DNA from: Thermasporomyces sp036564245
Lineage (GTDB): Bacteria > Actinomycetota > Actinomycetes > Propionibacteriales > Actinopolymorphaceae
Assembly: GCA_036564245.1 (NCBI GenBank)
Contig: DATCKU010000096.1
Location: 124,001 to 188,000, forward strand
Direction: 5' to 3'
Length of the DNA stretch: 64,000 nt
Shown: positions 53,788 to 62,511 of the stretch, in pieces
How positions within the stretch are numbered: the first letter of the stretch is position 1
Layout: the number at the start of each line of letters is the position of its first letter
The notes under the pieces: model-generated
Seen by the model: the letters and a program-made list of their open reading frames with translations, nothing else
What the model was told of the DNA's origin: nothing
Database searches by the model: none
Translations under genes and position numbers: made by a program

Positions 53788-55917
53788 ATGGAACAAAACG
53801 TACGACTGAGCCGTCGCGCACTGCTGTATGGCTCGGCGGCAGCCGCGATGGCGCTGTCAATCGTTGGCTGCCAGCGCGACACGAGCGACACTGGCGAGTC
53901 TCGTGGCAAATCGGACAGCCCGGCGAACGGGACAACCAATCGCAAGGGTTCGGCGACGTCGCCACTTCCCCGTCCGGCGTCGTTCAAGGAAGCGCCGATG
54001 CTGGCCGAGCGGGTCAAGAACGGTGAGCTGCCACCGGTGGAAGAGCGGCTACCCGACAACCCGTACGTCGTTCCGCACAACTGGCTGGACATCGGGGAGT
54101 ACGGCGGGGAGATGCGGATCATGCTCCCGGCCACGGACGACGTCCAGATGAAGGAGTACATGTACGGCCATTCCTTGCTGCGATGGCTGAACGACGGGCT
54201 GGACATCGGTCCGGGTCTCGTGGAGAGCTGGGAGTCCAACGAGGATGCCTCGGAGTGGACTCTGCACTTCCGCACCGGGTTGAAGTGGTCGGACGGGCAA
54301 CCGTGGACGACCGCCGACATCATGTTCTGGTGGGAGGACATGGTGCTCAACCAGGAGCACCCCGAGGTGCCGCCCGACGAGGCCCGCTCCGGCAAGGGCA
54401 CCGTGATGGAGATGAAGGCGCCGGACGAGCACACGATCGTGATGACGTTCGACGCTCCGGCGCCGCTCACTGCTGACCGCCTCGCCATGTGGGTCAACCG
54501 CGGTGTCGGTCCGGTGTGGATGGAGCCGAAGCATTATCTCCAGCAGTTCCACCCGCGCTACAACCCCGACGTGTCCAAGGACTGGGCGAGTGCCGACGGG
54601 GAGTTCGAGCGGAAGCGGAACTGGCAGACCAATCCCGAGTGCCCGGTGATGACCGGCTGGCGGGTCGTGTCGGTCCAGGAGGGTCGACAGCTCACGTTGG
54701 AGCGCAACCCCTACTACTGGTGCGTGGACCGGGAAGGCAACCAGCTTCCTTACATCGACACCGTGTCCGCGATCGCCGTGCAGGACCAGGAAGTCGCGAA
54801 GCTGCAGATCCAGCAGGGCAAGGTCGACTACCTGCTCGGGCCGTTCATGGGCGTGAACCTCGGCGACGTCTCAGGACTCAAGTCGGCGCAGTCCAGGAGT
54901 CGGATCGAGCCAATCCTCTGGGACAGTGGCGACGGGACCGGTACGGCGTTCTTCTTCAACTACGACTACATCGACGAGAACCTGCGCAAGCTCATCCGGA
55001 ATCCCAAGTTCCGTCAGGCGTTGTCGCACGCTTTCAACCGAGAGGAAGCCCAGAAGGCGATCTACTTCAACACGGGGGAGAAGACCACGGGCACGATGAG
55101 CGTGAAGGCGATCGAGTACCACGTCAACGACGAGGGTCGCCGTGTCTACCGCGAGTGGCGTGACAGCTACGTGGCCTACGACCCCGAGAAGGCCAAGGCG
55201 CTCCTGGACGAGATCGGCGTGGTCGACCGTGACGGCGACGGACTGCGTGAAGCGCCGGACGGCAGCAAGCTCATCATCCGGATCGAGTTCGGCTCCAACG
55301 TCGCAAGCGACGTCAGGCAGAAGAACGACATGCTGGAACGGGACTGGAAGGCGATCGGGCTCGATGCGCGGCAGTACCCGATCAGCCCGGACGCGTTCAG
55401 CCCGCAGTGGGAAGCCGGGAAGCTCATGTCCAACGCCGGTTGGGGAATCGCCGACGGGCCGAACTGTCTTGTGTATCCGCAGTGGCTGGTGCCCATCGAG
55501 CAGACCCGCTGGGCCCCGCTGGAAGGGCAGTACTACAACGTCCGCGGTACGCCCGAGGAGAACGCGGAGAAGAACGTCGATCCGTACAAGCGCACGCCAC
55601 CCCGCATGGAGCCCGAGCCTGGTGGTCCGATCGAGCGACTGTGGGAGCTCTACGACCGCAGCAAGGTCGAGCCGGACGAGATGGAGCGGCATCGCCTCGT
55701 GTGGGAGATGACCCGGATCCACATCGAGGAAGGACCATTCGTCCAAGGAACCGTGGCGAACGCGCCGATGGTCATGCTCGCACACGAAGAGCTAGGGAAC
55801 GTGCCGCGGAAGGAGAACCTCGCCCAGGGAGGCTTCGTGGCGCCGTGGATCCACCCGGTGCCGGCGGTCTACGATCCCGAGACCGTGTTCTGGCGGAATC
55901 CCGACAAGCGTGGCTGA
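53788..55917 (+). CDS. extracellular solute-binding lipoprotein, family 5 (SBP_bac_5), Tat-type
   Basis: A 709-residue receptor of the oligopeptide/oligosaccharide ABC class. The signal peptide has twin arginines (LSRRALLYGSAAAAMALS, Arg9-Arg10) and a lipobox VGC with Cys28, so it is probably a Tat-exported lipoprotein. A Ser/Gly/Thr-rich linker precedes the domain (about 95-690), which has LHFRTGLKWSDGQPWTTADI, LERNPYYWCVD and RQALSHAFNREEAQKAIYF. It is about 150 residues longer than usual OppA-type receptors. No permease or ATPase genes are adjacent, so it must use an unlinked transporter. GAGGA lies 9 nt before the ATG. Its position suggests uptake of products released by the beta-helix protein. 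Confidence 0.9.
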   Translation: MEQNVRLSRRALLYGSAAAAMALSIVGCQRDTSDTGESRGKSDSPANGTTNRKGSATSPLPRPASFKEAPMLAERVKNGELPPVEERLPDNPYVVPHNWLDIGEYGGEMRIMLPATDDVQMKEYMYGHSLLRWLNDGLDIGPGLVESWESNEDASEWTLHFRTGLKWSDGQPWTTADIMFWWEDMVLNQEHPEVPPDEARSGKGTVMEMKAPDEHTIVMTFDAPAPLTADRLAMWVNRGVGPVWMEPKHYLQQFHPRYNPDVSKDWASADGEFERKRNWQTNPECPVMTGWRVVSVQEGRQLTLERNPYYWCVDREGNQLPYIDTVSAIAVQDQEVAKLQIQQGKVDYLLGPFMGVNLGDVSGLKSAQSRSRIEPILWDSGDGTGTAFFFNYDYIDENLRKLIRNPKFRQALSHAFNREEAQKAIYFNTGEKTTGTMSVKAIEYHVNDEGRRVYREWRDSYVAYDPEKAKALLDEIGVVDRDGDGLREAPDGSKLIIRIEFGSNVASDVRQKNDMLERDWKAIGLDARQYPISPDAFSPQWEAGKLMSNAGWGIADGPNCLVYPQWLVPIEQTRWAPLEGQYYNVRGTPEENAEKNVDPYKRTPPRMEPEPGGPIERLWELYDRSKVEPDEMERHRLVWEMTRIHIEEGPFVQGTVANAPMVMLAHEELGNVPRKENLAQGGFVAPWIHPVPAVYDPETVFWRNPDKRG

Positions 55918-55976
55918 CGACGAGATCAGGCACGCAGGGTCCGACAGGCTTGTACGGGTCAGCGAGAGCTGTCGAG

Positions 55977-56015
55977 GGTGGTGTGCCTGACCGGGAGCCG
56001 GGCACGCACACCACC
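55977..56015. terminator. bidirectional terminator hairpin
   Basis: GGTGGTGTGC (55977-55986) and GCACACCACC (56006-56015) form a perfect 10-bp stem with a 19-nt loop between convergent genes. It abuts the stop of the VOC gene. Confidence 0.65.
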
Positions 56016-56372
56016 TCAAGGCTCCCAGTAGACCTCGATGGTGAATCCGTCGGGGTCGAGGACCTTGAAGCTCAGCAGGTCGGGCTCGTCGTCCTCCGAG
56101 ACGAGCTGCAGGCCGTCTGCCGTCATGCGGTCACGTAAGGCGTGGACGGCCTCGCGCGACGGCAACCGAAAACCGAAGTGTAGAAAGGGTGGAGCGGCCG
56201 CCGGTGCGGGATGCCGGTGCAGCGCAAGGTCGAAGCCATGGGCGTTCCGGACGATGATCGTCCCATCGGAGTAGCGGGTGACCGTCTTCGGATCGAATTC
56301 GAAGTAGGTCGAGTAGAAGCGCAGCGAACGCTCCTCGTCGGATACCGGGAGGCCGAGGTGATTGAGCTGCAT
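56016..56372 (-). CDS. VOC family protein (glyoxalase/dioxygenase-like)
   Basis: A 118-residue single-module vicinal-oxygen-chelate protein with two beta-alpha-beta-beta-beta repeats. It begins MQLNHLGLPVSD (metal-ligand His at position 5) and ends DPDGFTIEVYWEP (metal-ligand Glu near 114); FLHFGFRLPSREAV opens the second repeat. It may act as a glyoxalase, dioxygenase or binding protein; the substrate is unknown. TAGCAT lies 8 nt before ATG 56372, which favours this start over a GTG 30 bp upstream and suggests a leaderless mRNA. Confidence 0.88.
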   Translation of the reverse strand: MQLNHLGLPVSDEERSLRFYSTYFEFDPKTVTRYSDGTIIVRNAHGFDLALHRHPAPAAAPPFLHFGFRLPSREAVHALRDRMTADGLQLVSEDDEPDLLSFKVLDPDGFTIEVYWEP

Positions 56373-56380
56373 GGTGCCGG

Positions 56381-56386
56381 ATGCTA
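56381..56386 (-). promoter_or_regulatory. -10 element of the VOC gene
   Basis: TAGCAT on the minus strand, 8 nt before the ATG. Confidence 0.4.
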
Positions 56387-56428
56387 AACCGCGACCCGGC
56401 ACGGCTTCGAGCGAATTTCCTCGTGCAG

Positions 56429-57322
56429 CTAACCCTGGCGCGCCTCGATGCCGGCAAGCCGTTCCAGAGCCTTGACCAATGCGTGGTTGCCCTCGGAGCC
56501 GAGGCCTTCCCGCTGCAGCGTGCGGTAGAGATGGAAGATCATGCTGGTCGCGATCGTCGGTACGCCGAGCTGGTCCGCGGCTTCGAGCACGAGCCGCAGG
56601 TCCTTCTGCTGGAGATCGATGGTGAAGCCGGGCCGCCAGTCGTCACGAATCACCTGAGGACCGCGATTGGCCAGCATCCACGAGCCACCGGCGCCACCCT
56701 TCACGGCAGCGATGGTCTTCTCCAGATCCAGGCCTCCCGCCTTGGCGAATACCAGTGCCTCGGCCACACCGAGCATCGCGGTGACCACGAGGATCTGGTT
56801 GACGAGCTTGCAGGTCTGACCAGCGCCGACCGGACCGACGTGGGTGATCGTGCTGCCCATGGCCTCGAGATACGGCCGTGCCCGTTCGACGTGCGACGCC
56901 TCGCCACCCACCATGATCGAGAGCGTGCCCTTCGCGGCGCCCTCACTGCCGCCCGAAACGGGGGCGTCGAGAAAGCCGATGCCGCGTTCGGCCAGCCGCT
57001 CGGCCCAGGCACGGCTTGCGACCGGACTCACCGTGCTGGCATCGACCACGAGGGATCCTTCGTGCAAACCCTCTGCCACCCCGTCCGGCCCGAAAAGGAC
57101 GTGCTCGACGTCCGGCGTATCGCTCACGCACGTGAAGACGACCGCGCAGTGCTCGCCGACCTCTCGTGGGGTTGCGGCAGCCTCGGCACCGGCGGCGACC
57201 AGCGGCTCGGCACGTGACGCGGTGCGGTTGTAGACGACGACGTCGAAGCCAGCCCGCAGCAGGTTGCTGGCCATGCCGGACCCCATGATGCCGAGACCGA
57301 TGAATCCCACACGCTCGCTCAT
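56429..57322 (-). CDS. NAD(P)-dependent beta-hydroxyacid dehydrogenase (3-hydroxyisobutyrate/tartronate-semialdehyde type)
   Basis: A 297-residue beta-hydroxyacid dehydrogenase. The Rossmann motif is GFIGLGIMGSGMASNLLRAG at the N-terminus, the substrate-binding loop is DAPVSGGSEGAAKGTL (around residue 120), and the catalytic Lys is in GAGQTCKLVNQ (around 170). Family members oxidise 3-hydroxyisobutyrate or reduce tartronate semialdehyde; the motif does not separate them. AGGGAG lies before ATG 57322. The VOC gene lies downstream on the same strand but has its own promoter. Confidence 0.92.
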   Translation of the reverse strand: MSERVGFIGLGIMGSGMASNLLRAGFDVVVYNRTASRAEPLVAAGAEAAATPREVGEHCAVVFTCVSDTPDVEHVLFGPDGVAEGLHEGSLVVDASTVSPVASRAWAERLAERGIGFLDAPVSGGSEGAAKGTLSIMVGGEASHVERARPYLEAMGSTITHVGPVGAGQTCKLVNQILVVTAMLGVAEALVFAKAGGLDLEKTIAAVKGGAGGSWMLANRGPQVIRDDWRPGFTIDLQQKDLRLVLEAADQLGVPTIATSMIFHLYRTLQREGLGSEGNHALVKALERLAGIEARQG

Positions 57323-57446
57323 GCGACTCCCTTGATCGACAGGTTGGAACAACGAGGCAGCCTTCGCCCCTTCCACATGGCCGCGCTGGCGGTGAGTATC
57401 TCCACCGAGCCAAGGCCTGTCGGCCCCGGAAGGGTGTCGAAAGCCC

Positions 57447-57490
57447 ACTGAACGTGGTCATTGTCGGGTGGCGAACTGAACCTGGTCATT
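57447..57490. repeat. 16-bp direct repeat, possible transposon-end relic
   Basis: ACTGAACGTGGTCATT (57447-57462) and ACTGAACCTGGTCATT (57475-57490) differ at one base and start 28 bp apart. Closely spaced short repeats of this kind occur at the ends of IS21/IS481-type elements, but no transposase is nearby, so this would be a remnant. It lies just past the end of the S9 peptidase gene; the 163-bp gap holds no gene. Confidence 0.4.
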
Positions 57491-59438
57491 TTTTGCTGGC
57501 TTTCAGGTGCGTGGCGAGGAACTCCAGTGCCGCCGGGTAGGCGTCGAGCCGGTTGGCGCGCCGGGCGAGCCCGTGGCCTTCGTCTTCGTACACCCGCAAC
57601 TCGCACGGCACGCCTCGCGATCGCAGGGCGGTCACGATCTGCTCGGCCTCCGACAGCGGTACCCGTGGGTCGTTGGCGCCGTGGATGACGAACAGCGGTG
57701 CGCGAATCGCGTCGACGTGCGTGAGCGGGCTCGCCTCGTGCAGGAAGTCGCGGTCGTGCTCGAGCGAGCCGTACTCCCGCTCCCGATGCCTGCGCCGGTA
57801 GCTCGAGGTGTTCTCGAGAAACGTCACCAGGGAGGCGATGCCCACGATGTCCACGCCTGCCGCCCACCGTTCCGGCTGGAAGGCAAGCCCGGCGAGCACC
57901 ATGTAGCCGCCGTACGAACCACCGTAGAGCGCGACCCGGCTGGGGTCGACGCCGATGCTGGGGAGCCAGTCGTGGATCGAGGCAAGGTCGGCAACCGAGT
58001 CCAGGCGGCGGCGCCGGTCGTCCAGTCCGTACCACCGCTTGCCGTAACCGGTCGAGCCACGCACGTTCGGCACCACGACGGTGTGCCCCTGCGCGACCAA
58101 GCTGGCGAGGACCGGGCTCCACAGCCGCATCGACTGGCTTTCCGGACCACCGTGGATGATCAACACGGCCGAGCCGTCACCGCCCTCCGGCGGCCGGTAG
58201 ACGAAGACCGGGATGCGTTCGCCGTCGTGTGCTGGCACGCGGTAGGAGGTTGGTCTCGCCAGGTCTTGTGGCAGTGCAGGGAATTCGGGCGGACGTACGG
58301 ATGTCACCACGCCGGTGCTCGCGTTGCAGCGCAGGGCGTACGGCGGACTGGCCGGCGAGCAGTAGGTCAGCGCAACGGAGTTGCCCGAGCGCGACCACAC
58401 CGGGTTGGGCATGAGGAATGCGGCACATCCGCCTGCCGGGAGGTCGAGAGTGCAGACTCTGGCGCCATCACGCAGCCGATGGATCGCCATGGGTGTGGCG
58501 CCGTCGTCGTTGGTGGCCACCAGGACGTGCTCGCCGTCAGGGGAGGCCCACCCGATCAGGTCGTGCGCCTCATCGACGACGACGTCCCTCCACTGTCGGG
58601 TGGCGAGGTCGTAGTGGACCACCGCCGTCATCTCCCGCCCGCCGTTGGTCGAGACGAGGAATCCGGACGAATCGGGCAACCAGGAAGGCGTCGAGATGTA
58701 GGCGTCGTCGTCCCAGCCGGTCAGCTCCTCGACTCGGCCGTCGTCGGTGGAGACGAGCAGCAGTTGCATGGAGTTGGCGGGAGCATTGGGTCGGGTCAAC
58801 ACCACCCAGGAGCCGTCCGGGGAGGCCTCCGCCTCGAGTGTGTACCCGCCACCGTCGTAGAGCACCCGCTCCTCGCCGCTCTGGACGTCGCGGACGACCA
58901 GATCGAAGTCGACTCCGTTGCGACGGTTCGTGAAGTAGAGCACCCGGCCGGGTTGCACCGCCGCGAGCCGGTGGATCCAGTTCGCATCGTGGACGAACGG
59001 CTGAGGTGGCGGCGGTCCGTCGTCGTCTCGACCAAGGTCGATCAGGGAGAGCTGGGCCCGCTCGTTGCCTCCGGTGTCGTGTTCGGCCACGACGATCCGG
59101 CTCTGCGGCAGGTAGCGGCCTCGCACCGGTCCGTCATGGGCGGTCAGCTGGCGCCAGGCGCCGACGCCGTTCGATGTGGGATCGATCTCGATCTCGTAGA
59201 GCTGGGACGTTCCCGTGGCGTCGTACCCGACGAGCAACCGTCCCTCGTCGTCGATGTCATGGACCACGACCGACGGCGTGTTGAGCAGTCTGATCAGAAG
59301 CTCCGAGCCCGGTGCGGAGGAACCCGATGCAGATGGCGTCGATGGGGAGGGCGTCGATGCGGAAGGAGTCGACATGGAAGGGACGGTAGCAACCGAGAGC
59401 CCGGCATCGGTGCCGCGAGTCCTGGCCGATCCCGTCAT
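57486..59438 (-). CDS. S9 family peptidase (prolyl oligopeptidase-like)
   Basis: A 650-residue serine peptidase. An N-terminal beta-propeller (about residues 45-390) is followed by an alpha/beta-hydrolase domain. The catalytic Ser is in YGGSYGGYMVL, the Asp in HGANDPRVPLSE and the His in YEDEGHGL. Members cleave short peptides or remove acyl-amino acids (acylaminoacyl peptidase-like); no secretion signal is seen. The start is unclear: ATG 59438 has AGGAGAGG 8 nt upstream, while ATG 59375 follows TACCGT by 7 nt, the leaderless spacing. The stretch between them and the next 20 residues are Ser/Thr/Pro repeats (STPSASTPSPSTPSAS), not conserved domain. Confidence 0.92.
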   Translation of the reverse strand: MTGSARTRGTDAGLSVATVPSMSTPSASTPSPSTPSASGSSAPGSELLIRLLNTPSVVVHDIDDEGRLLVGYDATGTSQLYEIEIDPTSNGVGAWRQLTAHDGPVRGRYLPQSRIVVAEHDTGGNERAQLSLIDLGRDDDGPPPPQPFVHDANWIHRLAAVQPGRVLYFTNRRNGVDFDLVVRDVQSGEERVLYDGGGYTLEAEASPDGSWVVLTRPNAPANSMQLLLVSTDDGRVEELTGWDDDAYISTPSWLPDSSGFLVSTNGGREMTAVVHYDLATRQWRDVVVDEAHDLIGWASPDGEHVLVATNDDGATPMAIHRLRDGARVCTLDLPAGGCAAFLMPNPVWSRSGNSVALTYCSPASPPYALRCNASTGVVTSVRPPEFPALPQDLARPTSYRVPAHDGERIPVFVYRPPEGGDGSAVLIIHGGPESQSMRLWSPVLASLVAQGHTVVVPNVRGSTGYGKRWYGLDDRRRRLDSVADLASIHDWLPSIGVDPSRVALYGGSYGGYMVLAGLAFQPERWAAGVDIVGIASLVTFLENTSSYRRRHREREYGSLEHDRDFLHEASPLTHVDAIRAPLFVIHGANDPRVPLSEAEQIVTALRSRGVPCELRVYEDEGHGLARRANRLDAYPAALEFLATHLKASKK

Positions 59439-59453
59439 GCTGGCGGCCTCTCC

Positions 59454-59459
59454 TAGAGT
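59454..59459 (+). promoter_or_regulatory. -10 element of the Vat-like gene
   Basis: TAGAGT is followed by 8 nt and the GTG of the acetyltransferase gene; the spacer is shared with the divergent S9 peptidase gene. Confidence 0.45.
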
Positions 59460-59467
59460 GGCTGCAC

Positions 59468-60118
59468 GTGATTCCTGATCCGACGACGATTCATCCGGTG
59501 CCCCACCACGATCGAGTCGTCTTTCTCAAGCCCTTGATTCGCTCGCCGAAGATCACCGTCGGCGACTTCACCTACTACGACGATCCTTTCGAGGCACAGC
59601 ACTTCGAAGAGCGCAACGTCCTCTATGCGTACGGACCGGAGCGGCTGATCATCGGCAAGTACTGCGCGATCGCGACCGGAACCCGTTTCCTGATGGCTGG
59701 TGCGGCCCACCCGACGATCGGGGTTTCCACGTATCCGTTCACGATCTTCGGCGGCGAGTGGGCCGAGCAGACGCTCGACATCCTGACGGGACTGCCCAGT
59801 CGCGGCGACACCGTGGTCGGTCATGACGTGTGGTTCGGCTGTCAGGCCACGATCATGCCGGGGGTACGGATCGGCAACGGGGCCATCATCGCGGCTGGTG
59901 CGGTGGTGACGTCGGACGTCCCGCCGTACACGATCGTCGCTGGTAATCCGGCACGGCAGATCCGGCAGCGGTTCGATGACGCTGACATCGAGCGGTTGCA
60001 ACGTGCCGCTTGGTGGGACTGGCCGGTCGAGCTTGTGACGCGGCACGTCCGGACGATCATGTCCGGTACGCCTGCCGAGATCGAACGCATCGCTGCCGAG
60101 CATCGTGGGGTGTCGTGA
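59468..60118 (+). CDS. xenobiotic acyltransferase family protein (Vat-like)
   Basis: A 216-residue left-handed beta-helix O-acetyltransferase of the xenobiotic (XAT) branch. It shows DPFEAQHFEERNVLYAYGP, KYCAIATGTRFLMAGAAHPT with His81 at the position of the catalytic His of streptogramin A acetyltransferases, STYPFTIFGGEW, VVGHDVWFGCQATIMPGVRIG and the cofactor-side phrase IVAGNPARQIRQRF. The length is normal for Vat. Such proteins inactivate virginiamycin M-type antibiotics, but many chromosomal relatives have unknown acceptors, so resistance is only a possibility. It lies outside any mobile element. Confidence 0.9.
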   Translation: MIPDPTTIHPVPHHDRVVFLKPLIRSPKITVGDFTYYDDPFEAQHFEERNVLYAYGPERLIIGKYCAIATGTRFLMAGAAHPTIGVSTYPFTIFGGEWAEQTLDILTGLPSRGDTVVGHDVWFGCQATIMPGVRIGNGAIIAAGAVVTSDVPPYTIVAGNPARQIRQRFDDADIERLQRAAWWDWPVELVTRHVRTIMSGTPAEIERIAAEHRGVS

Positions 60119-60197
60119 CCCGAGCGCTTACCGATTCGTGTGCGGTCCGGGAGAATGGTGAGATCGGGATGCCCAGGATCCAGGAGGGACGGGCCGC

Positions 60198-60977
60198 ATG
60201 GCAGATCCCACGTTCCGCGGGGTTGGCGTTGCGCTGATCACGCTTTTCACGCAAGAAGGCGCCGTCGATGTGGCCGCGACAGTCGCCCATGCCCGCCGTG
60301 TGGTTGAGGCCGGTGTCCGCGCCGTCCTCGTCGCCGGTACGACAGGGGAGGCTGAGACGCTGGACGACGCCGAGCGGGAGGAGCTGATCGGCGCCGTTCG
60401 CGAAGGACTGCCCGACGACGTCACCGTCATCGCCGGCGCGAGCGCGGCCTGGCCGCGGGGAGCCGCTGCTCGCGCGTTGGCCGCGCGCAAGGCGGGTGCC
60501 GACGCAGTTCTCGTCCACCCCGCGCGGGCCAGGGTCGACAGCGTAGAGCTGTTCTCTGCCGTGGCGAACGCCGTGGGTGGTCCGGAGCGGGTCATCGGCT
60601 ATCACAACCCCGTCCCGCTTGGTGTGCCGGGCATCGAGGTTGCGGATCTGCCGAAGCTCCCGATCGGCGCGGTCAAGGACTCCTCGGCTGATCCCGCCCG
60701 GCTGCTGCACGAGCTTGCGGCGTGGGACGGGCATGTCTACGTCGGGTCGGGAGCGATTCTCGGGCTGGCCGGGCCCGCCGGTGCTGCCGGGGCACTGCTC
60801 GCATTCGCGAACGCCCAGCCCGAGACGTGCATCGCGGCCTTCGCCGGGGACATCTCCGCTCAGCGTGCGCTCACCGATCTCGTCGTCGGCGTACGGCAAT
60901 CGGGGTTGCGCGCCATCAAACAGGCGGCGGCAGACCGCTACGGCGTCTCCGACGTGCTGCGCCTCGATCTGCGTTAG
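60198..60977 (+). CDS. dihydrodipicolinate synthase/N-acetylneuraminate lyase family protein
   Basis: A 259-residue class I aldolase of the DapA/NanA family. The GTTGE pyruvate-binding motif is in VAGTTGEAETL, the general-acid Tyr is Tyr135 in VIGYHNP and the Schiff-base Lys is Lys160 in GAVKDSS. It is about 30 residues shorter than DapA, mainly at the C-terminus, so it is more likely a catabolic keto-acid aldolase than the lysine-pathway enzyme. AGGAGG is 9 nt before the ATG. It ends convergent with the pmbA gene. Confidence 0.88.
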   Translation: MADPTFRGVGVALITLFTQEGAVDVAATVAHARRVVEAGVRAVLVAGTTGEAETLDDAEREELIGAVREGLPDDVTVIAGASAAWPRGAAARALAARKAGADAVLVHPARARVDSVELFSAVANAVGGPERVIGYHNPVPLGVPGIEVADLPKLPIGAVKDSSADPARLLHELAAWDGHVYVGSGAILGLAGPAGAAGALLAFANAQPETCIAAFAGDISAQRALTDLVVGVRQSGLRAIKQAAADRYGVSDVLRLDLR

Positions 60978-61107
60978 CGGTGCCGCTCCACTCGCCCCGC
61001 GCGAACTTGCCGGGTTGTGCAGATGGCCTCGCCGGGGGGAGCACGAGCCTCAATGGGTGCCGGCGCCTGCCATGGCGGGTGCGCAGTCGCCTCGCGTGGT
61101 CATTGAG

Positions 61108-62511
61108 CTAGCTGGCCTGGCTCACCGTGGACATGTTGAAGTCCGGGACGCGCAATGCGGGTGCGGCGACCCGTGGGAAGTAGTCCCCCCACTCCCGGGA
61201 GAACGCCCGCGACGTCGCACCGGCCTCGGAGAAGCGACGGAGCAGGTCGACAGGGCTCTCGTTGAACCGGAAGTTGTTGACCTGTCCCACCACCTCGCCT
61301 TTCTCCACGAGGTACACCCCGTCGCGTGTGAGACCAGTGAGCAGCAGGGTCTGCGGATCGACCTCACGGATGTACCACAGGCAGGTGAGCAGCAGGCCGC
61401 GATCCGTACGCGCCACCAGGTCGTCGATCGAACCCTGCGGTTCGGGAACGTCGAGCACCAGGTTGTCGACGAACGGTGTCACGGCGAGTCCGGTGAGCTC
61501 CGCCGAGTGGCGGGTGGTCGCGAGCGCCGTCAGCTCGCCGTCGCGGATCCAGTGGGTGCGGTCGAGTGCCAGCCCGTTGTCGAAGACGCTCTGTGCGCTC
61601 GACGACGAGTGCGCGACGACGAACGGCGCGCATTCCAGACCCGGATAGGCCGGGTCGGAGTACAACGCGAGGTCGACGGGGGAGAGCCGCTCGCCCACGC
61701 GCGTTCCGCCACCCGGTTTGCTGTAGACCGTCTGGCCGTCGTGCGCGTCGCGCGCCGACATCGTCCAGTACGCATAGATCAGCAGGTCGGCGACCGCGGT
61801 CGGCGGCAGCAGCGTCTCGTAGCGTCCAGGGGCGAGTTCCAGCTTGCGTTCGGACCACTGCATCCGACGGTCGAGCTCAGCGGCAAGCGCCAGGGGGTCG
61901 ACGTCGGTGAAGTCACGCGTGGCCTGACCGACCCATGCCGAGCCGGAGAGGTCAGGCGTCTTCGCGGTCATCGTGACGAAGCCAGTGGGTTGCACGTGAC
62001 GCAGCCGCAGGCCCGTGGACGTCCCGAGGTAGACGGTGCTCACGTCGTGCTCGACGTAGCCGTAGTGTCGGTGGCCGGAGTCGCGCGCCTTGGCGAACGC
62101 GTCACCGAGTGCCGGTGCGAAGGTGTCGAAGACCTGGATCGAGGTCTGCGCCGGTGGCTCGTCCCAGTCGGGCGCCGCCGTACCGTCGATCAGGGGCTGT
62201 GCATCCTCGGCTGCGTCGTTGTCCCGGGCCGCCGCTTCGGAGGCCCGCACGACGGCGTCGATCTCGTCGACCGACACGGCGCTCCGGCTCACCACACCAG
62301 CCGACGTACCGGTCTTGCCGGCGATCGTGGAGACGACGGTGAGCGACCGGGTCAGCATGACGCCGTTGGTCGTGAGCGTGTTGTTGGCCCAGCGCAGGTT
62401 CGCACTGGACGACTCGGTGGCGATCACGACACAGCCGTCGGCTTGCGAGAGGGACAGAGCGCGTTCGACGGTCTCCTGCAAGGTCGGGTCGCTGCTCACG
62501 GAGGTGCTCAC
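61108..62511 (-). CDS. pmbA: TldD/PmbA family protein, PmbA-like subunit
   Basis: The partner subunit of the TldD/PmbA (TldD/TldE) heterodimeric metalloprotease, 467 residues. It has the family fold but no HExxxH zinc motif, as expected for PmbA/TldE. Typical phrases are VVIATESSSANLRWANN, YETLLPPTAVADLLIY and the late LTGLTRDGVYLVEKGEVVGQVNNFRF. The complex degrades unfolded peptides and matures some RiPP peptides such as microcin B17 in E. coli. Its GTG overlaps the tldD stop (GTGA), so the two are translated together. Confidence 0.92.
   Translation of the reverse strand: MSTSVSSDPTLQETVERALSLSQADGCVVIATESSSANLRWANNTLTTNGVMLTRSLTVVSTIAGKTGTSAGVVSRSAVSVDEIDAVVRASEAAARDNDAAEDAQPLIDGTAAPDWDEPPAQTSIQVFDTFAPALGDAFAKARDSGHRHYGYVEHDVSTVYLGTSTGLRLRHVQPTGFVTMTAKTPDLSGSAWVGQATRDFTDVDPLALAAELDRRMQWSERKLELAPGRYETLLPPTAVADLLIYAYWTMSARDAHDGQTVYSKPGGGTRVGERLSPVDLALYSDPAYPGLECAPFVVAHSSSSAQSVFDNGLALDRTHWIRDGELTALATTRHSAELTGLAVTPFVDNLVLDVPEPQGSIDDLVARTDRGLLLTCLWYIREVDPQTLLLTGLTRDGVYLVEKGEVVGQVNNFRFNESPVDLLRRFSEAGATSRAFSREWGDYFPRVAAPALRVPDFNMSTVSQAS

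Noticed and set aside
57507..59456. A 649-codon open frame antisense to the S9 peptidase
   Set aside because: The opposite strand carries intact Ser/Asp/His catalytic motifs; the antisense frame has none.
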